From the NCBI GenBank assembly GCA_024234075.1, contig JACKOV010000002.1, positions 186,001 through 250,000 on the forward strand: DNA of 64,000 nt, read 5' to 3'. The DNA is from Nevskiaceae bacterium. GTDB lineage: Bacteria > Pseudomonadota > Gammaproteobacteria > Steroidobacterales > Steroidobacteraceae. Position 1 is the first letter of the stretch; each line of letters begins with the position of its first letter. The notes beneath the pieces were generated by a model. That model saw only the letters and a list, made by a program, of their open reading frames with translations, did not search any database and was not told the DNA's origin. This document shows, piece by piece, positions 23,738 to 32,080 of this stretch. A program made the translations under genes and the position numbers.

Positions 23738-24521
23738 CTTTTCGCTTCGTACTGTTGTTGTCACGTTAGTTGGGTTATGTGTCGCTGTCTCTGCTAGCGC
23801 AGAGGTTGGGCGCCTCACTGTGTACGGCTTATTGCAGGGGCCATCTGATGCGCGCATGCGTATGGTCGGTCTCCAGGGGGCTGTAATTGATCAGCCCATT
23901 CCTGCCGGTTCATTTGTCCGTGTCTCTGGACACCTGGATCAGGCTGGTGTGCTTATCGGAGACGAGGTTGCGATTATTCGATCCGTTGGGGTGAGTGCAT
24001 CTATCACCGATATCCAAGCTCCCTTTGCTATTACGTACGCAAGTAGCAAGGGTTCCGCGTTCGCTGGCGTAACGGGCACGAATGTTCAAGGCGTCACCGG
24101 GACGAATATCGCTGGCGTAACGGGCACGAATGTTCAAGGCGTCACCGGGACGAATATCGCTGGCGTAACGGGCACGAATGTTCAAGGCGTCACCGGGACG
24201 AATATCGCTGGCGTAACGGGCACGAATGTTCAAGGCGTTACCGGGACGAATATCGCTGGCGTAACGGGCACGAATGTTCAAGGCGTTACCGGGACGAATA
24301 TCGCTGGCGTAACGGGCACGAATGTTCAAGGCGTTACCGGGACGAATATCGCTGGCGTAACGGGCACGAATGTTCAAGGCGTTACCGGGACGAATATCGC
24401 TGGCGTAACGGGCACGAATGTTCAAGGCGTTACTGGGACGAATATCGCTGGTGTGACGGGCACCAACGTCCAGGGTGTTACCGGTACTAACGTGCTTGGT
24501 ATCACCGGAACTAATTTTTGA
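23730..24521 (+). CDS. Secreted protein with 19 GVTGTN octad repeats
   Basis: 263 residues. The ATG at 23730 has GGAAGGGG upstream and opens a clear signal peptide (MNNFSLRTVVVTLVGLCVAVSASA, cleavage after about 24). Residues 25-110 form a small beta-rich domain (GRLTVYGLLQ, VSGHLDQAGVLIGDEVAII) resembling DUF5666-type domains. From about 113 to the end the chain is only octads: GVTGTNVQ and GVTGTNIA alternating eight times, then GVTGTNVQ, GVTGTNVL and GITGTNF. Regular Thr and Asn every eight residues suggest a beta-solenoid with Thr/Asn ladders, but this is inference. No cysteine is in the mature repeat region. No known family is recognised for the repeats. Confidence 0.8.
   Translation: MNNFSLRTVVVTLVGLCVAVSASAEVGRLTVYGLLQGPSDARMRMVGLQGAVIDQPIPAGSFVRVSGHLDQAGVLIGDEVAIIRSVGVSASITDIQAPFAITYASSKGSAFAGVTGTNVQGVTGTNIAGVTGTNVQGVTGTNIAGVTGTNVQGVTGTNIAGVTGTNVQGVTGTNIAGVTGTNVQGVTGTNIAGVTGTNVQGVTGTNIAGVTGTNVQGVTGTNIAGVTGTNVQGVTGTNIAGVTGTNVQGVTGTNVLGITGTNF
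24066..24518 (+). repeat. 48-bp tandem repeat array (8 units plus a variant tail)
   Basis: Eight head-to-tail 48-bp units run from 24066 to 24449, each encoding two octads, then 69 bp of diverged half-units. Units are identical except for synonymous changes: GTCACC in the first three, GTTACC in the next four, and GTTACTGG in the last. Such uniformity points to recent expansion or gene conversion. There are no spacers, so it is not a CRISPR. Confidence 0.95.
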
Positions 24522-24570
24522 ATAGTACCCTCCAGTTCGGACGTGACGTATCCGGGCTGGGGTTTGGCAA

Positions 24571-24640
24571 GCGCATGTGTTCATGCGCCAATACTGATCC
24601 GCTTAGTATCAGTTAAGCATCTTTAATAATTGATGCTTTT
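24571..24640 (+). terminator. Three hairpins after the repeat-protein gene
   Basis: GCGCATG-TGTT-CATGCGC at 24571-24588, ACTGAT...ATCAGT at 24593-24613, and AAGCATC-N10-GATGCTT at 24615-24638 followed by TT. The cluster probably ends the operon; the rest of the gap to 24759 shows nothing recognisable. Confidence 0.55.
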
Positions 24641-24759
24641 GGCCAGATTTGCCCAAGAGGGTGGCCAGCTTCGCCCCATATTGTGATGCTCCGCCTCCGC
24701 TGGGCTATTTCTAGTTCGCTTCTTGATGGGTGATCTAGAGGGGCTTGAAGGCTGAAGTT

Positions 24760-25635
24760 GTGAGACGCGTGCAGAAATCTAAGTCGCCGCAAGAAGCATG
24801 CGTTGATCGTCCATCGAATACCTCTGCGACGCATGAATTGTTGCAGAATCTTTTTCTTGCCATTGCTCCAGTGCTTCTGGAGAGCGGAATTACAGCTCAT
24901 CAGATCAATGAAATAGCGAAGGATGCGCTACTGCATGAGGCCGCCAATCTTTCTCGCATGGCGTCCGGCAGGGTGAATCATTCTAAAGTCGCTGCGCTAA
25001 TTGGCATGACACGTGCCGATATTAGGCGGCGCCTTCATCCTTGTTTTAAGAAGACGATAACGCCTCTTCGAGCCCTCGATCGCAGCAGCCGAGTAGTTGC
25101 TGGATGGATCCGAGATCCAACATTTCACGATTCTCGCGGGAAGCCTAAGACTTTAGCCATACGTGGTACGTATCCCAGCTTTGCGGACCTTGTCCGTCGG
25201 CATAGTGGGGATGTGCCTCCGCGCGCGGTTCTTGAGACGCTCAAATCAAGGGGTATTGTAGTAGTCAAGAACGCCAGGGTTCAGCTAACGAAAGCACGAG
25301 TACGCCCTTCGGTGATTGGATCCTTAACCTTATTGGAGTCTGCGCCGTACGTAAATGAGCTACTCCGATCCGTCTCCATGCCTGGTTCAAAATTGAACTA
25401 TGCACATCAGTTAAGTTTGTACCCCAGGGATGAAACTCGTGAGCTAATGCTTACTAATCAAGCAGCTTCAACGCTAGCGGCGGCCATATCTGCACTGTCA
25501 TCCCTTCCAGAGGCTAAGGATGACCGGGGGGCAGATGGAGCCTCGCGCCGAATTGCTATTACCGTTACGCTTGTGTCAACTTCAAAGAAACATCATGGCT
25601 CAAAGAAAGAAAAAAACACTAAAGCCAAAGAATGA
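24760..25635 (+). CDS. DUF6502-family protein, copy B
   Basis: 291 residues from the GTG at 24760 (AAGG 8 bases upstream; a TTG at 24745 would add five residues). The N-terminal half has VLLESGITAHQINEIAKDALLHEAA and the HTH-like SKVAALIGMTRADIRRRL. The second unit is the closest of the three copies to the family consensus: GWIRDPTFHDSRGKPKTLAIRGTYPSF, LVRRHSGDVPPRAVLETLKSRGIVVV. The C-terminus is highly basic (SKKHHGSKKEKNTKAKE), consistent with nucleic-acid binding. It overlaps copy C by 41 bp. Confidence 0.72.
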   Translation: MRRVQKSKSPQEACVDRPSNTSATHELLQNLFLAIAPVLLESGITAHQINEIAKDALLHEAANLSRMASGRVNHSKVAALIGMTRADIRRRLHPCFKKTITPLRALDRSSRVVAGWIRDPTFHDSRGKPKTLAIRGTYPSFADLVRRHSGDVPPRAVLETLKSRGIVVVKNARVQLTKARVRPSVIGSLTLLESAPYVNELLRSVSMPGSKLNYAHQLSLYPRDETRELMLTNQAASTLAAAISALSSLPEAKDDRGADGASRRIAITVTLVSTSKKHHGSKKEKNTKAKE

Positions 25636-26398
25636 TAGACCCCCAGTTTCCGTTCGCTCAAGGAAAGTTGATAAGAATCGCTATGAATTGGAGCTATTCG
25701 AGAAACTGGTGAAGTCTGTTGCTTTATTTCTAGTCAGCCAAGGGGCGAAAAAATCCGCGATATCCACATCCCTCAATCGAGCCTTGGTGCAGGCTGAAAA
25801 GCTATCCAAGAACGCTGAGTCACTGCAGAGTCTCTACGTGGAAATATCTAAGGTGCTTTATGCGTGGCATCAGCATCCGAGCTATATCGATACGGAGGCA
25901 CGCCCGAGACCGTTGCGCCTTCGGGGAAGAGAACCATCGATTGAAACATTATTACAGCATGCGAGTACGCGCGCACCGCTTGAAAAAATAGTCGATTCTC
26001 TGAAATCTCAGAAGCTGATTCGCTTAAAGCGTCCCGGATACTTTCTGCCAACCGCATCTGTCGCGCGAATTCGCACAAATGGTCCAGAGCTAACTGGCTA
26101 TATCGGGCAATCAGTTCTACAATTTATATCCACTCTCCAGGCAAATTATGGGAACGAGGCCGGCTATCCATTGCTCGAGAGGGCGGCGATTGTCCAAGAT
26201 CTCCCTGCTCGAGAGATTCCGAGATTTCGTCAATATTCTGCAGAGCAAGGCGAGAGCCTTATTGCGAGCGCCAATAGTTGGCTAGAAACGCGAAGAAAAC
26301 ACGGGTCTCAGGCTGGCTCTAGGCCGGATGGCGTTGTGACTGCCGGCGTACATGTGTTTGCATTTGTAACGCCCTCACCTAGAGGCGCTAAGCACTAA
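25595..26398 (+). CDS. DUF6502-like protein, copy C, lacking the first HTH
   Basis: 267 residues. Starts with a basic tail (MAQRKKKTLKPKND), then FEKLVKSVALFLVSQGAKKSAISTSLNRALVQAEKLS, and goes straight into VEISKVLYAWHQHPSYIDTEARPRPLRLRGREPSIETLL. Relative to A and B, the roughly 35-residue segment containing the first HTH is missing, while the second winged unit remains. The start lies inside copy B, so the two are coupled. Its 3' end overlaps that of fadD (opposite strand) by 11 bp. Possibly a partner or dominant-negative version of A/B; that is speculation. Confidence 0.65.
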   Translation: MAQRKKKTLKPKNDRPPVSVRSRKVDKNRYELELFEKLVKSVALFLVSQGAKKSAISTSLNRALVQAEKLSKNAESLQSLYVEISKVLYAWHQHPSYIDTEARPRPLRLRGREPSIETLLQHASTRAPLEKIVDSLKSQKLIRLKRPGYFLPTASVARIRTNGPELTGYIGQSVLQFISTLQANYGNEAGYPLLERAAIVQDLPAREIPRFRQYSAEQGESLIASANSWLETRRKHGSQAGSRPDGVVTAGVHVFAFVTPSPRGAKH

Positions 26399-28064
26399 TC
26401 TCATCCCGCAACGCACGACGAAGAATCTTCCCAACATTCGTCTTCGGAAGTTCTTTCCGAAAATACACGTGCTTTGGAATCTTGTAGCCGGTGAGCTGGG
26501 ATCGGCAGTACTCGATTAACTGTTGCTCCGTAAGGTTCGGGTCTTTGCGCACCACGAACAGGGCTACTGCTTCACCCGATTTCTGGTCAGGCTGTCCGAC
26601 GGCTGCCACTTCAAGAACCCCTGGGTGGGCGGCAACGATGCTCTCGACCTCGTTGGGATAAACGTTGAAGCCGGACACGATGATCATGTCCTTCTTGCGA
26701 TCTTCGATATATACGTAGCCGCGCTCGTCCATATGGCCGACGTCGCCGGTTCGCAGCCAACCGTCTGGCAGCATCACCTTGGCGGTTTCATCGGGCCGAT
26801 TGTAGTACCCGAGCATTACCTGCGGTCCGCGGACGCAGATCTCGCCAATCTGGCCGATGGGCAGGGGGTTGCCAGCGTCATCGACGATAGAAATTTCGGT
26901 CGAGGCAATCGGCAACCCGATGGAGCCGTTGAAGTCTTCGCCCGGAATATTGATGCACGCAGCGGGCGAGGTCTCGGTAAGGCCCCATGCTTGTGTCAGT
27001 ACATTGCCAGTAACCTGCTTCCAGCGCTCCGCAACGGCTGCCTGTACGGCCATACCGCCTCCCAGTGTGCAGCGCAGTGAGCTGAAGTCGATATCTTGGA
27101 AGTTGGGTGTGTTCAGCAGCCCATTAAACAAGGTGTTCACGCCCGCGAGGTACGTGATCGGGTTCTTCTTCATCTCCCGGACCAGTCCAGGTAGGTCACG
27201 CGGATTGCTGATCAGGATGTTGTGCCAGCCGAGGCGCAGGAAAAGCAGGCAGTTCGCCGTGAGCGCGAAGATGTGATACAGCGGCAGCACGGTCATGGTC
27301 GTCGCTCGCGGCGCGTTGCTGAAGGTATCCAGCATCCATGCGTCGGCCTGCAGCACATTAGCTACCATATTGCGGTGGCTCAGCATCGCGCCCTTGGAAA
27401 CGCCGGTAGTGCCTCCGGTGTACTGCAGGAACGCGACGTCCTGATGCCCGAGAGCCACAGGCGTGAGCGCCATGCGACGGCCTTTCTGTACGGCATCCTT
27501 GAAGCGGATCGCACCGGATAGCTGGAAGGGGGGCACGCCTTTGCCGCGACGCCGGGCCACGTAGTTGACGATGGCGCCCTTCGGAAAGCCGAGCAGCTCG
27601 CCGATGCTGGTAATGACGACGTGGCGTATCTGAGTTCTCTCGATAACCTCCTGCAAGACATGTGCGAAGTTCTCGAGGATTACGATAGTCTCGGCGCCGG
27701 AATCCACGAGCTGATGCTCCAGCTCGCGGGCGGTATAGAGGGGGTTCGTGTTGACTACGGTACCGCCCGCGCGCAACACGCCAAACATGGCGATGGGATA
27801 TTGCAGCGTGTTGGGCAGCATGAGTGCCACGCGCCCCCCGTGCTGCAAGGCGGCGTCTGCCTGCAACCAGGCGCCAAAGGCACGGGACAGCTCATCGACC
27901 TCGCGGTAAGTGATTTTCCGACCCATCTGCTCGTAGGCGATGCGGTCGGGGAAGGCCGCGAAACTCTCCTCAATCATCTCCTTCAGCGACGCATGGCGCG
28001 ACGGGTCGATCGTCGTCGGCGCGCCGGGCGGATAGGATTTGAGCCAGATTTTCTCGTTGGCCAC
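26388..28064 (-). CDS. fadD: Long-chain-fatty-acid--CoA ligase
   Basis: 558 residues. The GTG at 28064 (GAGGGG 6 bases upstream) gives ANEKIWLKSYPPGAP, the usual FadD start. Adenylate-forming motifs: YTGGTTGVSKGAMLSHRN (P-loop, about 212-230), QAWGLTETSP, DGWLRTGDVGHMDERGYVYIEDRKKDMIIVSGFNVYPNEVE and the catalytic Lys in TNVGKILRRALRD. It activates long-chain fatty acids to acyl-CoA at the inner membrane. GC and codon use return to the genomic norm, marking the right edge of the AT-rich block. Confidence 0.95.
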   Translation of the reverse strand: MANEKIWLKSYPPGAPTTIDPSRHASLKEMIEESFAAFPDRIAYEQMGRKITYREVDELSRAFGAWLQADAALQHGGRVALMLPNTLQYPIAMFGVLRAGGTVVNTNPLYTARELEHQLVDSGAETIVILENFAHVLQEVIERTQIRHVVITSIGELLGFPKGAIVNYVARRRGKGVPPFQLSGAIRFKDAVQKGRRMALTPVALGHQDVAFLQYTGGTTGVSKGAMLSHRNMVANVLQADAWMLDTFSNAPRATTMTVLPLYHIFALTANCLLFLRLGWHNILISNPRDLPGLVREMKKNPITYLAGVNTLFNGLLNTPNFQDIDFSSLRCTLGGGMAVQAAVAERWKQVTGNVLTQAWGLTETSPAACINIPGEDFNGSIGLPIASTEISIVDDAGNPLPIGQIGEICVRGPQVMLGYYNRPDETAKVMLPDGWLRTGDVGHMDERGYVYIEDRKKDMIIVSGFNVYPNEVESIVAAHPGVLEVAAVGQPDQKSGEAVALFVVRKDPNLTEQQLIEYCRSQLTGYKIPKHVYFRKELPKTNVGKILRRALRDEISA

Positions 28065-28206
28065 TGCCGTCCCCTCGTTGCGCTCTCGAACTAATCCTGC
28101 GCAGCGCAGGCCATCATACTGGCAGGGCGGCGTCGCGCAGGGAATTACTGTCCGCGCGTTGGTTGTATGCCCCGCCGTGCGCAACGCCCGCCGGCTTGAT
28201 CCGGGA

Positions 28207-28872
28207 TCAGCGCCGTAGCAGGTGGCGTTGCAGCGTCGGCCAGACGGATTCGAGCATCAGCGGTTGGGCTTGCACCGTGGGATGAATGCCGTCCGTCTGG
28301 ATCATACCGGGCTTCAGGGCGACGTTTTCGAGGAAGAACGGTACGAACGCCAGCTTCTTCCGACCGGCAAGATCAGAAAACACCTGCTCGAAGCCCTGGG
28401 TGTAGCGGGCCCCGTAGTTGGGGGGCATCTTCATGCCGAGTAACAGAATGCGGGCGCCGGCCGCCTCGCCGAGCTGCACCATCCGGCTGAGGTTGTCGGC
28501 CGTGGCGGCTAGGGAGAGGCCTCGCAGTCCGTCGTTTCCGCCCAGCTCGAGAATCAGGATTTCGGGTTTGTGCAGTGCCAGAGCGCGTGGCAGGCGCTGC
28601 AGCCCGCCGGCAGTCGTTTCGCCGCTGACGCTGGCGTTGACGATGCGGTATCCGTACCCTTCGGCAGCGAGGCGCTTTTGCAGCAAGGCCACCCAGCCTT
28701 GTTCGAGGCTGATCCCATAACCGGCGCTCAGGCTGTCGCCGAGCACCATGATCGTACGGGTGGGCGCCGTGGATCCGGCGGCAAGCCCGGCCGTGCAGAA
28801 TCCGAGCCACAGGACCCACGCGGCGCACGCACCAACGAAGGACCGTTTCGCCTTGAACGATACGATCGACAC
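28207..28872 (-). CDS. tesA: Arylesterase / acyl-CoA thioesterase I (SGNH hydrolase)
   Basis: 221 residues from a GTG at 28872. A signal peptide (VGACAAWVLWLGFCTAGLAAG) precedes the SGNH blocks: GDSLSAGYGI (catalytic Ser), the Gly of NASVSGETTAGG, ELGGNDGLRG (Asn) and DGIHPTVQAQ (Asp and His). A periplasmic esterase/lysophospholipase-thioesterase. It diverges from the ABC ATPase gene, as E. coli tesA does from ybbA. The two chosen starts overlap by about 20 bp, so one start is probably shorter than given. Confidence 0.9.
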   Translation of the reverse strand: MSIVSFKAKRSFVGACAAWVLWLGFCTAGLAAGSTAPTRTIMVLGDSLSAGYGISLEQGWVALLQKRLAAEGYGYRIVNASVSGETTAGGLQRLPRALALHKPEILILELGGNDGLRGLSLAATADNLSRMVQLGEAAGARILLLGMKMPPNYGARYTQGFEQVFSDLAGRKKLAFVPFFLENVALKPGMIQTDGIHPTVQAQPLMLESVWPTLQRHLLRR

Positions 28873-29542
28873 CGCTACCGACACCGTCCTTGCCGCTGAA
28901 GAGCTGACTCGGCAGGTTAACAGCCCGGAAGGTTCCCTGACCATCGTCGACCATGTCTCGCTGCGTATCCGCGAGGGGGAGTCGGTCGCTATCGTCGGCG
29001 CCTCCGGCGCCGGCAAGTCGACCCTGCTGGCGTTGCTGGCAGGTCTCGATTCGCCGACTTCCGGCAGAGTCATCCTGGCGGGGCAGGATCTGACTCGGCT
29101 CGATGAGGACGGGAGGGCCCGCCTGCGTGCCGAGCGTGTCGGTTTCGTGTTCCAGTCCTTTCACCTGGTTCCGGCGCTGACGGCGCTGGAAAACGTGATG
29201 TTGCCGCTGGAGCTCGCGGGTCGCCGCGATGCGCGCGAGGGCGCACTACAGGCTCTGGAACGTGTCGGGTTGCGGGATCGTGTCGGCCACTATCCGCGTC
29301 AGCTCTCGGGCGGCGAGCAGCAGCGGGTCGCGCTCGCGCGCGCCTTCGTGACGCGCCCCGCGGTGCTGTTCGCGGACGAGCCGACCGGCAACCTCGATAC
29401 GGTCACGGGAGCGCGTGTCACGCAGCTCCTGTTCGATATGAATACCAGTGCCCGCACGACCATTGTCCTGGTCACTCACGACCGCGAGCTCGCTTCGCGC
29501 TGCGAGCGCGTGCTGGTGATGGAGGGTGGACGGCTCGCCTGA
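28853..29542 (+). CDS. ybbA: ABC transporter ATP-binding protein, YbbA type
   Basis: 229 residues from a TTG at 28853 (AAGGA 10 bases upstream). Walker A GASGAGKST, the signature LSGGEQQRVALARAF, Walker B VLFADEPTGNLD and the H-loop VTHD are all intact. The MacB/LolD-like subfamily drives mechanotransmission complexes rather than classical import. Partner is the permease that begins 43 bp downstream. The tesA divergence is the E. coli ybbA-ybbP arrangement. The start codon is the weakest point. Confidence 0.9.
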   Translation: MNDTIDTATDTVLAAEELTRQVNSPEGSLTIVDHVSLRIREGESVAIVGASGAGKSTLLALLAGLDSPTSGRVILAGQDLTRLDEDGRARLRAERVGFVFQSFHLVPALTALENVMLPLELAGRRDAREGALQALERVGLRDRVGHYPRQLSGGEQQRVALARAFVTRPAVLFADEPTGNLDTVTGARVTQLLFDMNTSARTTIVLVTHDRELASRCERVLVMEGGRLA

Positions 29543-29584
29543 GGCGGCCGCCATCGTCACCGCGGCGCGGACCAGGGAGAGCGA

Positions 29585-32080
29585 GTGATCATGCGTGCAC
29601 TGCAGCTGGCGATGCGGATGCTGGGTCGGGAGTGGAGATCCGGCGAGCTTGGCATCCTGCTGTTGGCGCTCACGGTGGCCGTTGCGGCGCTGACTGGCGT
29701 CGGCTTTCTTGCGAACCGGATCAGCCAGGCAGTGGATATGCAAGCCACCGAGGTATTGGCTGCGGACCTGCGGCTGGAGTCGCCGAGCCCGCTGTCCGAC
29801 GATTATCTTGCCGAAGCGCGACGTCAGGGGTTGCGGACTGCAAGCGTCACGACGGTGCTGAGCGTGGTGTTTCGCGATGAGGTCAGCCAGCTGTCCAACA
29901 TCCGTGCGGCCAGCGACGGCTATCCGCTGCGTGGCAAGGTCATGGTCGCAAGCGAGCCTTTCGGTATCGGGCAGCCGGTTGACGGCGGTCCCCCGGCGGG
30001 TGAAGCCTGGCCGGACTCCAGACTGGTCGCTGCGCTCGGCGCAAAACTGGGCGATCGGCTGTCGATCGGTGCCGGCAGCTTCCGCATCACTCGTGTGCTG
30101 ATGGCGCGACCGGACCAGGGCGGGACCTTTGCGGATCTTGCCCCGAGCATCCTGATCAACGACGCGGATCTTGCGGCGACGCAATTGCTCGGCCCGGGCA
30201 GTCGAGCCCGGTTCGCGCAGCTGTTCGCCGGCGGGCGTGACGGGGTCGGGGCCTTCAAGGCCTGGCTGGAATCTTCGCGCCAGCGCAGTGAGCGCCTGCT
30301 GGATGTCTCCGACGCAAGTCCGCAGATCAAGAACGCGCTGGATCGTGCCGGCAGCTTTCTCAGTCTGGCCAGCCTGGTGGCGGTGCTGCTGTGCTCGATT
30401 GCGGTCGCGATGGCGGCACGGCGCTATGTGCAGCGGCACCTGGATTCGGTCGCGTTGCTGAAGACGCTCGGCGCGACCCGTGGCCTCACGCTGGCGGTGA
30501 GTCTGCTGCAGCTGCTGGTCGTGGCGATCGGGGCGGCATTGCTCGGATCGGTCATCGGTTTCGCCACTCACGAGTGGCTGCTGCGCGCGCTCAAGGAGCT
30601 GCTGCAGGCGCAGTTGCCTCCGGCAGACCTGGCTCCGGTCGGGCTCGGGTTCCTGGCGGCGATCGCGGTGCTCGGAGGATTCGCGCTGCCGCCGCTGCTG
30701 CAGCTCTCGCGAGTGCCGGCGATCCGCGTGTTGCGCCGCGACGTTGGGCCGCCGCCGCCGCTGGTCTGGCTGGCTTTCGGTCCGGCCGTCATCGCGGTGG
30801 TGCTGTTGATCTGGTGGGTGACGCGGGATCTGAAGATCTTCGCGGGATTCGTGGTGGGCCTTGCCGCCTTCATTGCGTTGTTGTCGTTCGCCGGCGTGTT
30901 GCTGGTGCGTGCCGCATCGGCTTTGCGCGGCACGGTCGGCGTGTCCTGGCGCTACGGCATCGCGAATCTGAGTCGTCGCCGTGGCGAGAGCGTCATCCAG
31001 ATCGTTGCTTTCGGGCTGGGTATCATGGTGCTGCTGATGCTCGCGGTAGTACGCAACGATCTGCTCATGGATTGGCGCCGCAGCCTGCCGCCGGACCTGC
31101 CGAACGTCTTTTTCATCAACATCCCGCCGGCGGATCGAGATCCGTTCGTCGATTTCCTCCAGGACAGCGGGGCTCGCACGTCGCGGGTGCTGCCGATGAT
31201 CCGGGCGAGACTCACGCAGCTCAACGGCGAGGCGGTCGATCAGATCGAGTTCGCGTCGCCGCGTGGCGAGGATTTCGCGCAACGCGAGCAGAACATCACC
31301 TGGCAAGACGATCTCGGCGACGACAATCGCGTGATCGCGGGTCGTTGGTGGAGCGTGGAGGATCGTGGCAAGGCGCTGGTTTCGGTATCGACCGAAGTGC
31401 AGGAAGCGCTCGGCCTGCAGATCGGCGACCGGTTGACCTTCGATGTGGCCGGCGAGCCTTACGAAGCGGCGGTCGCGAGCGTTCGCAAGGTCAAGTGGGA
31501 CAGTTTCCAGCCGAATTTCTTTCTGGTGTTCGCCCCCGGTTTGCTCGACGACACGGTCGGAACCTGGATGACGAGTGCCTTTTTCGAACGGCAGGAAGGG
31601 AGGACGATCGCCGAGTTGGTGCGGCGCTTCCCGAGCGTATCGGTATTCGATCTCGACGAGCTGCTGACCCAGGTGCGCTCGATGATCGACAAGGCAGTGC
31701 TGGCCGTGCAGAGCGTGTTCCTGTTCACGCTGCTTGCCGGGCTCGTGGTGCTGCTGGCCGCTGTCCAGGCGACGCGCGACGAGCGTCGCTACGAAAGCGC
31801 AATGCTACGCACGCTGGGTGCGAGTCGCGCCACGGTGACGCGGGGCGTGCTGGCCGAGTTTGCGATGCTGGGTCTTCTGTCGGGTTTGCTGGCTGCGGCC
31901 GGCGCCTCGGTGGCCGGCTGGCTGCTGGCGCGCTTCGTTCTCGGAATCGAATACGGATTCGATCCACGGGTCTGGCTGCTTGGCCTGGTGGGTGGTGCAA
32001 CGCTGGTTGCCGTGGCGGGTTGGGCGGCGACGCGCTCGGTGCTGCGCCAACCGCCGATTACGACCCTGCGGGCAGGCTGA
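29585..32080 (+). CDS. ybbP: FtsX-like ABC permease, YbbP type
   Basis: 831 residues. The N-terminal helix (GILLLALTVAVAALTGVGFLANRI) is followed by a large periplasmic MacB-type domain (about 45-255), an FtsX core (LASLVAVLLCSIAVAMAARRYVQRHLDSVALLKTLGATRG), a second periplasmic domain (about 490-690) and a C-terminal FtsX core (RRYESAMLRTLGASRATVTRGVLAEF). About ten membrane helices in all. AGGGAGAG at 29574 fits the GTG at 29585; an ATG at 29591 is the alternative. Substrate unknown; the E. coli homolog has been tied to envelope lipid or esterase export only by proximity to tesA. Confidence 0.9.
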   Translation: MIMRALQLAMRMLGREWRSGELGILLLALTVAVAALTGVGFLANRISQAVDMQATEVLAADLRLESPSPLSDDYLAEARRQGLRTASVTTVLSVVFRDEVSQLSNIRAASDGYPLRGKVMVASEPFGIGQPVDGGPPAGEAWPDSRLVAALGAKLGDRLSIGAGSFRITRVLMARPDQGGTFADLAPSILINDADLAATQLLGPGSRARFAQLFAGGRDGVGAFKAWLESSRQRSERLLDVSDASPQIKNALDRAGSFLSLASLVAVLLCSIAVAMAARRYVQRHLDSVALLKTLGATRGLTLAVSLLQLLVVAIGAALLGSVIGFATHEWLLRALKELLQAQLPPADLAPVGLGFLAAIAVLGGFALPPLLQLSRVPAIRVLRRDVGPPPPLVWLAFGPAVIAVVLLIWWVTRDLKIFAGFVVGLAAFIALLSFAGVLLVRAASALRGTVGVSWRYGIANLSRRRGESVIQIVAFGLGIMVLLMLAVVRNDLLMDWRRSLPPDLPNVFFINIPPADRDPFVDFLQDSGARTSRVLPMIRARLTQLNGEAVDQIEFASPRGEDFAQREQNITWQDDLGDDNRVIAGRWWSVEDRGKALVSVSTEVQEALGLQIGDRLTFDVAGEPYEAAVASVRKVKWDSFQPNFFLVFAPGLLDDTVGTWMTSAFFERQEGRTIAELVRRFPSVSVFDLDELLTQVRSMIDKAVLAVQSVFLFTLLAGLVVLLAAVQATRDERRYESAMLRTLGASRATVTRGVLAEFAMLGLLSGLLAAAGASVAGWLLARFVLGIEYGFDPRVWLLGLVGGATLVAVAGWAATRSVLRQPPITTLRAG

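Noticed and set aside
24066..24518. CRISPR array
   Set aside because: Units are contiguous 48-bp coding repeats with no variable spacers and no cas genes.
23910..24584. 224-codon minus-strand frame through the repeat array (NALNIRARYASDIRPG repeats)
   Set aside because: It is the antisense reading of the 48-bp repeats; the plus frame has a ribosome site, a signal peptide and a unique domain.
24613..24900. 95-codon minus-strand frame at the start of copy B
   Set aside because: No ribosome site or similarity; overlaps the terminator hairpins and the copy B start.
29246..31306. 686-codon minus-strand frame rich in Arg, Gln and His
   Set aside because: Antisense shadow of the ybbA/ybbP genes; composition is typical of reverse-frame translation.
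30391..32079. Long 5' extension of the phosphoesterase frame into ybbP
   Set aside because: The extension reads ybbP in another frame; the ATG at 32080 overlapping the ybbP stop is the natural start.
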